From: Amycolatopsis solani
GTDB taxonomy: Bacteria; Actinomycetota; Actinomycetes; Mycobacteriales; Pseudonocardiaceae
Length of the DNA stretch: 64,000 nucleotides
Direction of reading: 5' to 3'
NCBI RefSeq assembly: GCF_033441515.1
Contig: NZ_JAWQJT010000001.1
Span: 1,860,001-1,924,000 of the forward strand
Both the position numbers and the translations under genes were made by a program. The notes under the pieces were generated by a model. The model was not told the origin of the DNA. It made no database searches and worked only from the letters and a program-made list of their open reading frames with translations. Each line of letters opens with the position of its first letter. Position 1 is the first letter of the stretch. This document shows, piece by piece, positions 24,732 to 33,331 of this stretch.

Positions 24732-25511
24732 ATGCCGAACGCTGAGCTGCTCACCCCGGTCGAGGTGGACTTCCTGTGGGAGTCCGCCGGGCTGGGCGAG
24801 CTGCCGTACCCGCTGCGCGTCCGCTCGCACGGCGAAACCGTCGACGAGCGGGCCGCACTGCGCCGCCGCACGCTGGAAGGTCTCGTCGCGCGCGGGCTCG
24901 CCGACGGCCGCGGGCGGCCCGAACCGCACGTCGAGGACTACTTCGGCGTACTGGCGCAGGCCGAGCTCAGCCTGGACGCGGTCCAGCTGATCGCCCCGGA
25001 CGCCGAGCCGCTGCTCGCGATCGCCGGCGTGCTGGGCGGCCAGGGCCTGCTGGCGGTCCAGGACCGCCGCGGCCTGCACCTGCAGCCGTGCCCGGCCGAC
25101 GGCCTCGCCAGCGCGATCGTCTCGCTGCTGCCGGGCGCCCCGCGCGGCACCGAGAAGTCGATCACGGTGCCGCTGGAGCAGCTGGTCGGCGCGCACGGCG
25201 TCGACTTCCTGCAGCGCCGCGGCAACGGCGACGAACGCTCGTCGGCGGACGAGGACCGCAAGGCACTGGCCCGCCTGCACGCCCAGCCCCGCCTGCGCGG
25301 CGGCCAGATCGCCGCCAACGCGCGCTCCAAGGTGGGCGGCCGCACGCGCTCACCGGTGCTGAGCTGGTTCGACACCGAAACCGGCCGCTACCTGACCCAG
25401 GCGTCCCGCGGCCGCGACGGCCGTGACTGGATCACGATCGCGCCGGCGGACGCGGCGACGTTGCGCCACCGCCTGGGCGAGATGCTGGCCACCTCGACCA
25501 CGGCGGTCTGA
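24732..25511 (+). CDS. EspG-like type VII secretion chaperone, copy 1
   Basis: A 259-aa cytosolic protein matching the ESX secretion-associated EspG family. The start reads VDFLWESAGLGELPYPLRVRSHG, followed by ERAALRRRTLEGLVARGL; the C-terminal region has RSPVLSWFDTETGRYLTQ. EspG binds PE-PPE heterodimers and keeps them soluble for export, which fits the upstream pair. The ATG at 24732 is preceded by GGGGGTGG. A second homologue follows at 25639, so specificity for two substrate types, or a recent tandem duplication, is possible. Confidence 0.85.
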   Translation: MPNAELLTPVEVDFLWESAGLGELPYPLRVRSHGETVDERAALRRRTLEGLVARGLADGRGRPEPHVEDYFGVLAQAELSLDAVQLIAPDAEPLLAIAGVLGGQGLLAVQDRRGLHLQPCPADGLASAIVSLLPGAPRGTEKSITVPLEQLVGAHGVDFLQRRGNGDERSSADEDRKALARLHAQPRLRGGQIAANARSKVGGRTRSPVLSWFDTETGRYLTQASRGRDGRDWITIAPADAATLRHRLGEMLATSTTAV

Positions 25512-25638
25512 CGACGCGGCCGTCCGGGCACTCTGCCAAGATCGGGCTCCGGCTTCTCCGAGCGTGCTCGCCGCGACGATCATTTTTTGTCGGTGGTGCG
25601 GGCTACGCTGAGCAAGAGTCCGATCCGGGAGAGTAGTG

Positions 25639-26451
25639 ATGCAAGAGTTCTTCTCGCCACTGGCGTTCGACTTCCTGTGGGAGTCGGCGCAGCTCGGCGA
25701 GCTGCCGTACCCGCTGCGGGTCCGGTCGCACGGCGCGACCGAAGACGAGCGCGTCTCGCTGCGCCACCGCGTCGACGCCGAGCTGAAGGCCCGTGGGCTC
25801 CGCGAACCACGCGGCAGGCTCGCGCCGCCGATCGAGGACGCGCTGGGGCTGCTGGCCTTCGCCCCGCTGACCATCGACGCGCTGCACATCCCGCAGTTCG
25901 AAGCGCCGACGGTCGGCGTCCTCGCGGCGGCCGACGACACCAAGGGCGTCCTCGCGGTCCAGGACGCCGACGGCATCTGGCTGCGGGACATCCCGCGCGA
26001 CGGCCTGGTCTCCGCCGTCGTCGGCGTGCTGCCGGCCGGGCCGAGGGGGAGCGAGGCGTCGATCACACTCCCGCTGGACGACGCCCTGCGGACCCCGCCG
26101 ATCCGGGTGCCGGTGTCCTTGCCGTCGACCGCGCCCGACGAGCGCGGGAAGGGGCGCCGGACCCCGCTGAGCGAGCGCGTCACGGCCGACCCGCGGGAGG
26201 CGTACGGCCGCCTCGCCGGGCAGCCGCGGCAGCGGGGCGGTCAGCTGGCAGCGAACAGCCGTTCGCAGGTCGGGGCCAAGCAGCGGTCCCGCGTCCTGGC
26301 CTGGTTCGACACCGCGACCGGACGCTACCTGAGCCTCTCCCGCGCAGGTAGCGACGGTCGGGAGTGGGTCACGGTGGCCCCGGCCGACCCGGCGACCCTG
26401 CGGACGCGGCTGGGCGAGATGGTGAACAGTGTGTCCGACGGCACGCGATAG
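25639..26451 (+). CDS. EspG-like type VII secretion chaperone, copy 2
   Basis: A 270-aa paralogue of the upstream gene: FDFLWESAQLGELPYPLRVRSHG is almost identical to copy 1, and the C-terminus again has SRVLAWFDTATGRYLSLS. The middle differs more, with a Pro-rich insert near 155-185. The ATG at 25639 (GTG 25636 just before) follows GGGAGAG. A separate 127-bp gap precedes it, and no PE/PPE gene follows; ftsH is next. It is probably dedicated to a substrate encoded elsewhere, or redundant. Confidence 0.85.
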   Translation: MQEFFSPLAFDFLWESAQLGELPYPLRVRSHGATEDERVSLRHRVDAELKARGLREPRGRLAPPIEDALGLLAFAPLTIDALHIPQFEAPTVGVLAAADDTKGVLAVQDADGIWLRDIPRDGLVSAVVGVLPAGPRGSEASITLPLDDALRTPPIRVPVSLPSTAPDERGKGRRTPLSERVTADPREAYGRLAGQPRQRGGQLAANSRSQVGAKQRSRVLAWFDTATGRYLSLSRAGSDGREWVTVAPADPATLRTRLGEMVNSVSDGTR

Positions 26452-26579
26452 CGTGACCGGTGTGGACGCGGACCGGGAACCCGGGCGCGGTATCGCCCGT
26501 TGACCTGCGAGAGGCTCACAGGGGATGAACGCGGCAGCGGACGGTACCCTGATGGGACGGGTGTCCAAGGCACCGCGGG

Positions 26580-26607
26580 TTGTCAAGATCGTGATGGCGG
26601 GTATCAC
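26580..26607 (+). promoter_or_regulatory. Candidate ftsH promoter
   Basis: TTGTCA (26580-26585) and TATCAC (26602-26607) are spaced by 16 bp and lie 48 bp before the ftsH ATG. A fair match to a sigma-70-type promoter; not tested. Confidence 0.35.
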
Positions 26608-26654
26608 AGGAGCCGCCCAACCAGGGAGGGTCGAGGCCACCAGGGCCGAGTCGT

Positions 26655-29081
26655 ATGAACCGGAAGAGCGTGCTCAGGAACCCACTGCTGTGGATCGTCG
26701 CGGGGTTGCTGGCGTTGTTCGCGTACAACACGATCTTCGACAGTGATCGTGGGTACACCCAGGCACCCATCTCGGTGGCGAACTCCCAGATCTCCTCGAA
26801 CAACGTCAAGGAAGCCAGCCTCGAGGACAAGGAGCAGCAGCTCAAGCTGCTGCTGAACAAACCTGTCGACGTCGACGGCCAGCAGGTCACCCAGATCATT
26901 TCGCAGTACCCGGCGGACGCCACCCGCCCGATCTACGACTCGTTGATCGCGGCGAAGAACGGCGGCGCGCCGATCAAGTTCACCACCAAGGTGACCCAGC
27001 AGGGCGTGCTGACGCAGATCCTCATCTTCGCCATCCCGCTCGCCCTCGTGCTGGGCCTGCTGATGTGGATGATGAACAACGCCCAGGGCGGCGGCAACCG
27101 CGTCCTCAACTTCGGCAAGTCCAAGGCCAAGCAGCTGAACAAGGACATGCCCAAGACGACCTTCGGGGACGTCGCGGGTGCCGACGAGGCCGTCGAAGAG
27201 CTGTACGAGATCAAGGACTTCCTGCAGAACCCGGCGCGGTACCAGGCGCTCGGCGCGAAGATCCCGAAGGGCGTGCTGCTCTACGGGCCGCCCGGTACCG
27301 GCAAGACGCTGCTCGCGCGAGCCGTCGCCGGCGAGGCGGGCGTGCCGTTCTACACGATCTCCGGCTCGGACTTCGTCGAGATGTTCGTCGGTGTCGGCGC
27401 CTCGCGCGTCCGTGACCTGTTCGAACAGGCCAAGCAGAACGCGCCGTGCATCATCTTCGTCGACGAGATCGACGCGGTCGGCCGCCAGCGCGGCGCCGGC
27501 CTCGGCGGCGGGCACGACGAGCGCGAGCAGACGCTGAACCAGCTGCTCGTCGAGATGGACGGCTTCGACGCCCGCGGCGGGATCATCCTGATCGCGGCCA
27601 CCAACCGGCCCGACATCCTCGACCCGGCGCTGCTGCGCCCCGGCCGGTTCGACCGGCAGATCCCGGTGTCCGCGCCCGACCTGCGCGGCCGCAAGGCGAT
27701 CCTCGAGGTGCACGCCAAGGGCAAGCCGATCGCCCAGGGCACGGACCTGACCAGCCTGGCCAAGCGAACCGTCGGCATGTCCGGCGCGGACCTGGCCAAC
27801 GTGCTGAACGAGGCCGCGCTGCTCACCGCCCGCCAGAACGGGCACGTGATCACCGACGTCGCGCTGGAGGAGTCGGTCGACCGCGTCGTCGGCGGCCCCG
27901 CCCGCAAGAGCCGGATCATCTCCGAGAAGGAGAAGAAGATCACGGCCTACCACGAGGGCGGGCACGCCCTCGCCGCGTGGGCGATGCCGGACATCGAACC
28001 GGTCTACAAGCTGACCATCCTGCCGCGCGGCCGCACCGGCGGGCACGCCTTGATCGTCCCGGAGGACGACAAGGAGTTGATGACCCGCTCGGAGATGATC
28101 GGCCGGCTGGTCTTCGCGATGGGTGGCCGCACGGCGGAGGAGCTCGTCTTCCACGAGCCCACCACGGGCGCGTCCTCGGACATCGAGCAGGCGACGAAGA
28201 TCGCCCGCGCGATGGTCATGGAGTACGGCATGAGCGCCCGCCTCGGCGCGGTCAAGTACGGCCAGGAGCAGGGCGACCCGTTCCTCGGCCGGTCGGCCGG
28301 GCGGCAGGCGGACTACTCGCTCGAGGTGGCGCACGAGATCGACGAGGAGGTGCGCAAGCTCATCGAGACGGCGCACACCGAGGCGTGGCACGTGCTGAAC
28401 ACCTACCGCGACGTGCTCGACGAGCTGGTCATCGAGCTCCTGGAGAAGGAGACGCTGCAGCGCAAGGACCTCGAGCGGATCTTCGCGACCGTCGAGAAGC
28501 GCCCGCACATCACCGTCTTCAACGAGTTCGGCGAGCGGACGCCGTCGGACAAGCCGCCGATCAAGACCCCGGGCGAGCTGGCGATGGAGCGCGGCGAGCC
28601 GTGGCCGCCGCCGGAGAAGGAGCCGAAGCCGGCCCTCAAGCCGGAGCCGACCCCGGTCGGCACCGCGCCGGGCGCGGGCGACCTGCCCGGCGGCCCGCCG
28701 TACCCGTCCCCGACGCCGGCGGACCCGAACGCCAACCCGTACGCCCCGCCGCAGCCGGGCGCCTACCCGAACGGCGGCCGTCCCTACGGCGGCCCGAACG
28801 GTGGTCCCAACGGCACGGCGCACTGGCCGCAGTCCTACGGCGGCGGCCAGCAGACCGGCGGCTACCCGGGCGGCCCGGCCGGCGGCCAGAGCGGCCCGCC
28901 GAACTACGGTGCCCCTCCGGGCTGGACCCCCGCGACCTCCCCCGGTGGTCAGCCGGGCCAGTCGTGGCGGCCCGGTGGTGACGAACGCCCTCGTGAGCAC
29001 GGCTGGTTCGCCGACCAGGCGGGCAACCAGCAGAACGAGGGAGAACGACGTGACGTGGATGGACCAGACAAGCCGCAGTGA
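26655..29081 (+). CDS. ftsH: ATP-dependent zinc metalloprotease FtsH
   Basis: An 808-aa membrane AAA+ protease that extracts and degrades membrane and regulatory proteins as a hexamer. Two TM helices (about 10-27 and 120-140) flank an extracytoplasmic domain. The AAA module has Walker A GPPGTGKT from residue 211, Walker B IIFVDEID and the [23 protein letters not shown]. The protease site is H433-EGG-H437 (the usual HEAGH with Gly). The C-terminal 170 residues are Pro/Gly/Asn-rich and disordered, as in other actinobacteria. The last 32 bp overlap folE, which ties ftsH to folate synthesis genes. Confidence 0.97.
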   Translation: MNRKSVLRNPLLWIVAGLLALFAYNTIFDSDRGYTQAPISVANSQISSNNVKEASLEDKEQQLKLLLNKPVDVDGQQVTQIISQYPADATRPIYDSLIAAKNGGAPIKFTTKVTQQGVLTQILIFAIPLALVLGLLMWMMNNAQGGGNRVLNFGKSKAKQLNKDMPKTTFGDVAGADEAVEELYEIKDFLQNPARYQALGAKIPKGVLLYGPPGTGKTLLARAVAGEAGVPFYTISGSDFVEMFVGVGASRVRDLFEQAKQNAPCIIFVDEIDAVGRQRGAGLGGGHDEREQTLNQLLVEMDGFDARGGIILIAATNRPDILDPALLRPGRFDRQIPVSAPDLRGRKAILEVHAKGKPIAQGTDLTSLAKRTVGMSGADLANVLNEAALLTARQNGHVITDVALEESVDRVVGGPARKSRIISEKEKKITAYHEGGHALAAWAMPDIEPVYKLTILPRGRTGGHALIVPEDDKELMTRSEMIGRLVFAMGGRTAEELVFHEPTTGASSDIEQATKIARAMVMEYGMSARLGAVKYGQEQGDPFLGRSAGRQADYSLEVAHEIDEEVRKLIETAHTEAWHVLNTYRDVLDELVIELLEKETLQRKDLERIFATVEKRPHITVFNEFGERTPSDKPPIKTPGELAMERGEPWPPPEKEPKPALKPEPTPVGTAPGAGDLPGGPPYPSPTPADPNANPYAPPQPGAYPNGGRPYGGPNGGPNGTAHWPQSYGGGQQTGGYPGGPAGGQSGPPNYGAPPGWTPATSPGGQPGQSWRPGGDERPREHGWFADQAGNQQNEGERRDVDGPDKPQ

Positions 29082-29664
29082 CGCCGACCGCCCGGTCTTC
29101 GACCACGACCGGGCGGAGAAGGCGATCCGCGAGCTTCTGCTGGCGTGCGGTGAAGACCCGGAGCGGGACGGTCTGAAGGACACCCCCGCCCGGGTCGCCC
29201 GCGCGTACCGCGAGATGTTCGCGGGCCTGTACACCGAGCCGGACTCGGTGCTGGACCGGACCTTCGACGAGTCCCACGAGGAACTCGTGCTGGTCACGGA
29301 CATCCCGATGTACAGCAGCTGCGAGCACCACCTGGTGCCGTTCCACGGTGTCGCGCACGTCGGGTACATCCCGAACGCCGCCGGGAAGGTCACCGGGCTC
29401 TCGAAGCTCGCCCGGGTCGTCGACCTCTACGCCAAGCGCCCGCAGGTCCAGGAACGGCTGACCTCGCAGGTCGCCGACGCGATCGTGCGGAAGCTGGAGC
29501 CGCGCGGGGTGATCGTCGTGATCGAGGCCGAGCACCTCTGCATGGCCATGCGCGGCATCCGGAAGCCCGGTGCCCGCACCACCACGTCGGCGGTGCGGGG
29601 ACAGCTGAAGGATTCGCCGTCGTCGCGGGCGGAGGCGCTCGACCTGATCAAGGCGCGCCGGTGA
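29050..29664 (+). CDS. folE: GTP cyclohydrolase I
   Basis: A 204-aa zinc enzyme catalysing the first step of tetrahydrofolate synthesis: GTP to 7,8-dihydroneopterin triphosphate. The zinc and catalytic residues sit in [22 protein letters not shown] and [37 protein letters not shown] is also conserved. The GTG at 29050 is chosen because GAGGGAGA lies 8-12 nt upstream; ATG 29059 is the alternative. It overlaps the end of ftsH and is itself overlapped by folP (GTGA), giving a tightly coupled folE-folP-folB-folK unit. Confidence 0.96.
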   Translation: MTWMDQTSRSDADRPVFDHDRAEKAIRELLLACGEDPERDGLKDTPARVARAYREMFAGLYTEPDSVLDRTFDESHEELVLVTDIPMYSSCEHHLVPFHGVAHVGYIPNAAGKVTGLSKLARVVDLYAKRPQVQERLTSQVADAIVRKLEPRGVIVVIEAEHLCMAMRGIRKPGARTTTSAVRGQLKDSPSSRAEALDLIKARR

Positions 29665-30506
29665 GCGTGGGGCTTCCCGCTCCCGGCCGGTGCGTCGTGA
29701 TGGGCGTGCTGAACGTGACGCCCGATTCCTTTTCGGACGGTGGCCGCTACCTCGGGCTCGACCAGGCCCTCGAGCACGCCCGCCGGATGTGGGCGCGCGG
29801 TGCCGACCTGATCGACGTCGGCGGCGAGTCGACGCGGCCGGGTGCGGCCCGGGTGGACGCCGAGACCGAGTTGGACCGGATCCTGCCGGTGATCCGGACG
29901 CTCGCGGGCGAAGGCGTGGCGCTGTCGGTCGACACCACGCGCGCGACCGTCGCCGCTGCCGCGGTCGAAGCCGGCGCGCACGTGATCAACGACGTCTCGG
30001 GTGGCCTGGCCGATCCGGACATGGCGCGGGTCGCGGCCGAAACCGGCGTGCCGTGGGTGCTGATGCACTGGCGCGGGCACAGCAAGGACATGCAGGCGCT
30101 GGCGTCCTACACCGACGTCGTCGCCGATGTCCGGGCCGAGCTGCTGTCCCGGGTGGACGAAGCGCTGGCGGCCGGGGTGGCCGAGAGCGCGATCGTGCTG
30201 GACCCCGGGCTCGGGTTCGCGAAGAACGCCGAGCACGACTGGGCGTTGCTGCGCGGGCTGGATTCGTTGCTGTCGTTGGGTTTCCCTGTGCTCGTCGGCG
30301 CCTCGCGCAAGCGTTTTCTCGGCCGTCTGCTGTCCGAAAAGGACGGCACGCCCCGCCCGCCGGACGGCCGTGAGGACGCGACGGCGGCGATTTCCGCCCT
30401 CGCCGCCGCGGCCGGCGCGTGGGGCGTGCGGGTGCACGAGGTCGGGGCCTCTTTGGACGCGGTCGCGGTGGCCGCGGCGTGGTGGAAGGGTTCGCCGGAT
30501 GTCTGA
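29661..30506 (+). CDS. folP: Dihydropteroate synthase
   Basis: A 281-aa TIM-barrel enzyme that condenses p-aminobenzoate with dihydropterin pyrophosphate; it is the sulfonamide target. Signatures: [17 protein letters not shown] near the start, [22 protein letters not shown] and [12 protein letters not shown]. The GTG at 29661 overlaps the folE stop by 4 bp, so it is translationally coupled. Length is normal. Confidence 0.97.
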   Translation: MSVGLPAPGRCVVMGVLNVTPDSFSDGGRYLGLDQALEHARRMWARGADLIDVGGESTRPGAARVDAETELDRILPVIRTLAGEGVALSVDTTRATVAAAAVEAGAHVINDVSGGLADPDMARVAAETGVPWVLMHWRGHSKDMQALASYTDVVADVRAELLSRVDEALAAGVAESAIVLDPGLGFAKNAEHDWALLRGLDSLLSLGFPVLVGASRKRFLGRLLSEKDGTPRPPDGREDATAAISALAAAAGAWGVRVHEVGASLDAVAVAAAWWKGSPDV

Positions 30507-30858
30507 CCGGATCACGCTGACCGGCCTGCGCGTGTTCGGCCGCCACGGCGTGTTCGAGCACGAGAAGCGCGATGGCCAGGAGTTCGTCGTCGACGTCACG
30601 GCGTGGCTCGACCTCGGGCCCGCCGCCGCGTCGGACGACCTGACCAAGACCCTGCACTACGGCGAGCTGGCCGAGCTGGCGGCGGGCATCGTCGCGGGCG
30701 AGCCGTACGACCTCATCGAGAGCGTCGCGGGCAAGATCGCCGACGAGGTCATGCGCGACGAGCGGCTGAGCGCGATCGAGGTGACGGTCCACAAACCGTC
30801 GGCCCCGATCCCGCTGACGTTCGACGACGTCGCGGTGACGGTCCGGCGCGACCGATGA
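30499..30858 (+). CDS. folB: Dihydroneopterin aldolase
   Basis: A 119-aa enzyme that splits dihydroneopterin to 6-hydroxymethyl-dihydropterin and glycolaldehyde. The start [23 protein letters not shown] carries the conserved GxHGV..E.. motif, then [15 protein letters not shown], and the end has [19 protein letters not shown] with the catalytic lysine. It overlaps folP by 8 bp and folK by 4 bp. Confidence 0.95.
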   Translation: MSDRITLTGLRVFGRHGVFEHEKRDGQEFVVDVTAWLDLGPAAASDDLTKTLHYGELAELAAGIVAGEPYDLIESVAGKIADEVMRDERLSAIEVTVHKPSAPIPLTFDDVAVTVRRDR

Positions 30859-31346
30859 GCCGCGCGGTCCTTTCCCTCGGCTCGAACCTGGGTGACCGGC
30901 TGGGCTACTTGCGGCTGGCCCTGGACGCGGTCCGCCCGGCGCTGGTCGCGGTGTCGAGCGTGTACGAGACCAAGGCCTGGGGCGTCGAAGACCAGCCGGA
31001 CTTCCTGAACGCGGTGTGCGTGGTCGACGACCCGGCCCGCGACCACTGGGCGTGGCTGCGCACGGGCCAGGCGGCCGAGCAGGCGGCCGGCCGGGTCCGC
31101 GAGCTCCGCTGGGGCCCGCGCACCCTGGACGTCGACGTGGTCACGGTGGACGGCGTGACGTCCGACGACCCCGAGCTGCTGCTCCCGCACCCGGGAACGC
31201 CGGACCGCGCGAGCGTGCTGGTCCCGTGGGCGGAGCTCGACCCGGCGGCGGTCCTGCCCGGCCACGGCCCGATCGCAACCCTCCTGGCGGCCCGCCCGGC
31301 GGCCGAAGTGGCAACGGTCCGCCGGACGGCCCTCGAGCTGAGCTGA
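30855..31346 (+). CDS. folK: 6-hydroxymethyl-7,8-dihydropterin pyrophosphokinase
   Basis: A 163-aa HPPK that activates the pterin with ATP, supplying folP. Visible motifs: [17 protein letters not shown], then [22 protein letters not shown] and [12 protein letters not shown] with HPG ([20 protein letters not shown]). The ATG overlaps the folB stop. The stop codon (31344-31346) falls at the first bases of a 40-bp tandem repeat array, so the transcript 3' end runs into it. Confidence 0.96.
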   Translation: MSRAVLSLGSNLGDRLGYLRLALDAVRPALVAVSSVYETKAWGVEDQPDFLNAVCVVDDPARDHWAWLRTGQAAEQAAGRVRELRWGPRTLDVDVVTVDGVTSDDPELLLPHPGTPDRASVLVPWAELDPAAVLPGHGPIATLLAARPAAEVATVRRTALELS

Positions 31347-31640
31347 GTCGGCCGACCTGCGCCAGGTCTGGTCTGGGGCTGGCCGAGTCGGCCGACCTGC
31401 GCCAGGTCTGGTCTCGGGCTGGCCGAGTCGGCCGACCTGCGCCAGGTCCGATCTGGGGCTGGCCGAGTCGGCCGACCTGCGCCAGGTCCGGTCTCGGGCT
31501 GGCCGAGTCGGCCGACCTGCGCCAGGTCCGATCTGGGGCTGGCCGAGTCGGCCGACCTGCGCCAGGTCCGATCTGGGGCTGGCCGAGTCGGCCGACCTGC
31601 GCCAGGTCCGATCTCGGGCTCGCCGAGCCGGCCAACCTAC
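31345..31640 (+). repeat. 40-bp tandem repeat array (7 full units plus decayed eighth)
   Basis: Units start at 31345, 31385, 31425, 31465, 31505, 31545 and 31585; a degraded one starts at 31625. Each contains two perfect palindromes: GGCCGAGTCGGCC (spanning the unit junction) and GACCTGCGCCAGGTC. Variation is confined to about three positions (TCTGGTCT or TCCGATCT; GGGG or CGGG). The period of 40 is not a multiple of three, so it is not coding. The array begins on the folK stop codon and no spacer sequences interrupt it. The remaining bases to 31803 hold short GCCGGCCAAC-type repeats and no gene that I see. Confidence 0.95.
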
Positions 31641-31803
31641 GCCCGACGACGGCCCGCCGGGCGGCTTTCGGGCCCGGCCAACCGGCAGCCGGCCAACCGT
31701 GCCGGTGCCCAGCGACGGCCGGTCTCGACCTCGGCCGGGCAAGTCAACCCCCGTCGAGCCGCCGATCGCCGAGTTGCGGCTGCGGGTCGGTGACAGGAGG
31801 CCG

Positions 31804-32748
31804 CTAACCCCGCAGTGCCGCGACCATGAACCGCACCGCGGGCTGGGCCGTCGGGACCGGGGGCCACCCGTTGATGGTGGCGAGCAACTGCCAGTAGCGC
31901 TCCGCTCGCGGGTCTCCACTGGTCTCGAAGCGGTCCGCCATCTCCGCGCGGAACTCCGCCGATGCCGGGTCCTGGTCGGTGCGGGCCGTCGCCGCCGCGA
32001 TCTCGGCCGCAAGCGTTTGCCCCACCTCCGACGTGGGGGAATCGCCCGCCGTCACGGCCGCTTCCGCGCGCGAGACCCAGCCCGGCCAGTTCTGCTGCCA
32101 CGCGTCCGACGGCTGCTGGAACTCGCCCGCCTCGATCTCCCGCGACTGCCGTTCGCTCATGCCGCGGATCAACGTGCGGAACGACGGGTCCTGCACCAGC
32201 TCGGCGAACTCGATCCACGCTTCCAGCTGCTCCGGCGACGGGTCGTCCGGCAGCTCCGGCTTCCCCGCGCGCATCCGCTGGTAGAACTCCTGGTCCACGT
32301 CGAGCCCGGCGACCATCTCGTCCCAGAACTCGTCCACCAGCCGCTTGCGCTCCTCGTCCGACATCGACGCGAGACGGTTCATCAGGTTCACTTCCTCCAA
32401 CTCGGAATTGCGCTTCGCCACCGCGCGCAGCACCGCCCGGCGCAGCCGCAGCCGCCGGATCTGCTCGTCGAGGGCCTCGACGTGCCGGGTCGCCAGCTCG
32501 CCGACCGTCGCCGGCCGCGCCAGCGCCGCGGAGACGTCGGCGAGGCCCAGGCCCAGCTCCCGCAGGGTGCGGACCAGCTCCAGCCGGGCCATCGCCGCGG
32601 CGTCGTAGAGGCGGTAGCCGGCGTCCGTCCGCTCGGTCGGCGGCAACAGGCCTTCGTCCGAGTAGAAGCGGATGGTCTTGACCGGCAGGCCGGTCCGCTT
32701 GGCCAGCTCGCCGATGGTGAAGGTCGCGGTGGTGCCCACTAGACGCAT
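31804..32748 (-). CDS. MerR-family transcriptional regulator
   Basis: A 314-aa regulator. The start chosen is ATG 32748, since the MerR winged helix (FTIGELAKRTGLPVKTIRFY, then GLLPPTERTDAGYRLYD) begins about ten residues later; the longer frame runs over the promoter. The dimerisation coil (about 75-120) follows. The long C-terminal domain (about 130-314), with LVDEFWDEMVAGLDVDQEFY, resembles TipAS-like ligand-binding extensions, ligand unknown. It sits between folK and DUF3180, normally adjacent in actinobacteria, so it is probably an insertion. The dyad at 32754-32774 suggests autoregulation. Confidence 0.88.
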   Translation of the reverse strand: MRLVGTTATFTIGELAKRTGLPVKTIRFYSDEGLLPPTERTDAGYRLYDAAAMARLELVRTLRELGLGLADVSAALARPATVGELATRHVEALDEQIRRLRLRRAVLRAVAKRNSELEEVNLMNRLASMSDEERKRLVDEFWDEMVAGLDVDQEFYQRMRAGKPELPDDPSPEQLEAWIEFAELVQDPSFRTLIRGMSERQSREIEAGEFQQPSDAWQQNWPGWVSRAEAAVTAGDSPTSEVGQTLAAEIAAATARTDQDPASAEFRAEMADRFETSGDPRAERYWQLLATINGWPPVPTAQPAVRFMVAALRG

Positions 32749-32753
32749 GGTGA

Positions 32754-32774
32754 ACTCTCCAGTCGGGGGAGAGT
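32754..32774 (-). promoter_or_regulatory. MerR-type operator dyad in the divergent promoter region
   Basis: ACTCTCC (32754-32760) and GGAGAGT (32768-32774) form an inverted repeat in the 52-bp gap between the merR-type gene and DUF3180. Read on the minus strand, TTGACT overlaps its upstream edge and could be the -35. The shape fits MerR-type binding between promoter elements. Confidence 0.5.
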
Positions 32775-32800
32775 CAAGCTTTGCACGGTACGGTTGCCTC

Positions 32801-33262
32801 ATGCACTTCACGCGGCCCCGTGATCTGGTCGTCGCCGGGCTGCTCGGCCTGGTCATCGGCTACCTGCTGTTCCAGATCGCCTACGGCTCGCTGCCCCGGC
32901 TGCCGCTGCTCGCCGGCGTCACCTTCGCCGTGCTGGCGGTGATCGAGGCCGTGCTCGCGTTCTCCATCCGCTCGCGGATCAAGAACGGCCGCGTCATCGC
33001 CGCGATCGGGATCGCCCGATCGGTGGCCTTGGCCAAGGCTTCGTCACTCGCTGGAGCGTTCATGGCGGGCGCCTGGCTGGCCGCGCTCGCCTACCTTTTC
33101 CCGCGACGTGACGAACTCGTCGCCGCGGTGCTCGACACCCGGGCGGCGGTCGTCGGCGTCGCGTCCGCTGCGGCCCTGGTAGCAGCGGGTTTGTGGCTCG
33201 AACACTGCTGCCGGACCCCGCGCGACCAAGACCGTGAGCCCACCCGGGGGACGACCGGTTAG
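32801..33262 (+). CDS. DUF3180 membrane protein
   Basis: A 153-aa integral membrane protein with four predicted helices: VVAGLLGLVIGYLLFQIAYG, LLAGVTFAVLAVIEAVLAF, SLAGAFMAGAWLAALAYLF and VVGVASAAALVAAGLWL. The segment KNGRVIAAIGIARSVALAKASSL is the conserved loop-helix of the DUF3180 family, which normally follows folK. The ATG at 32801 is chosen; the upstream open frame overlaps the divergent regulator. Function unknown. Confidence 0.85.
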   Translation: MHFTRPRDLVVAGLLGLVIGYLLFQIAYGSLPRLPLLAGVTFAVLAVIEAVLAFSIRSRIKNGRVIAAIGIARSVALAKASSLAGAFMAGAWLAALAYLFPRRDELVAAVLDTRAAVVGVASAAALVAAGLWLEHCCRTPRDQDREPTRGTTG

Positions 33263-33331
33263 CGCTGGAATCCCACCGCTCGCTGGACCGAGTAGGTCTC
33301 GTTCGGATTACGAGCAGGTACGGTGTCAGTC

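Noticed and set aside
26604..29393. A 929-codon minus-strand frame over ftsH and folE
   Set aside because: Shadow frame; ftsH and folE motifs are unambiguous on the plus strand.
31345..31640. CRISPR array
   Set aside because: Units are contiguous 40-bp repeats with no unique spacers and no cas genes nearby.
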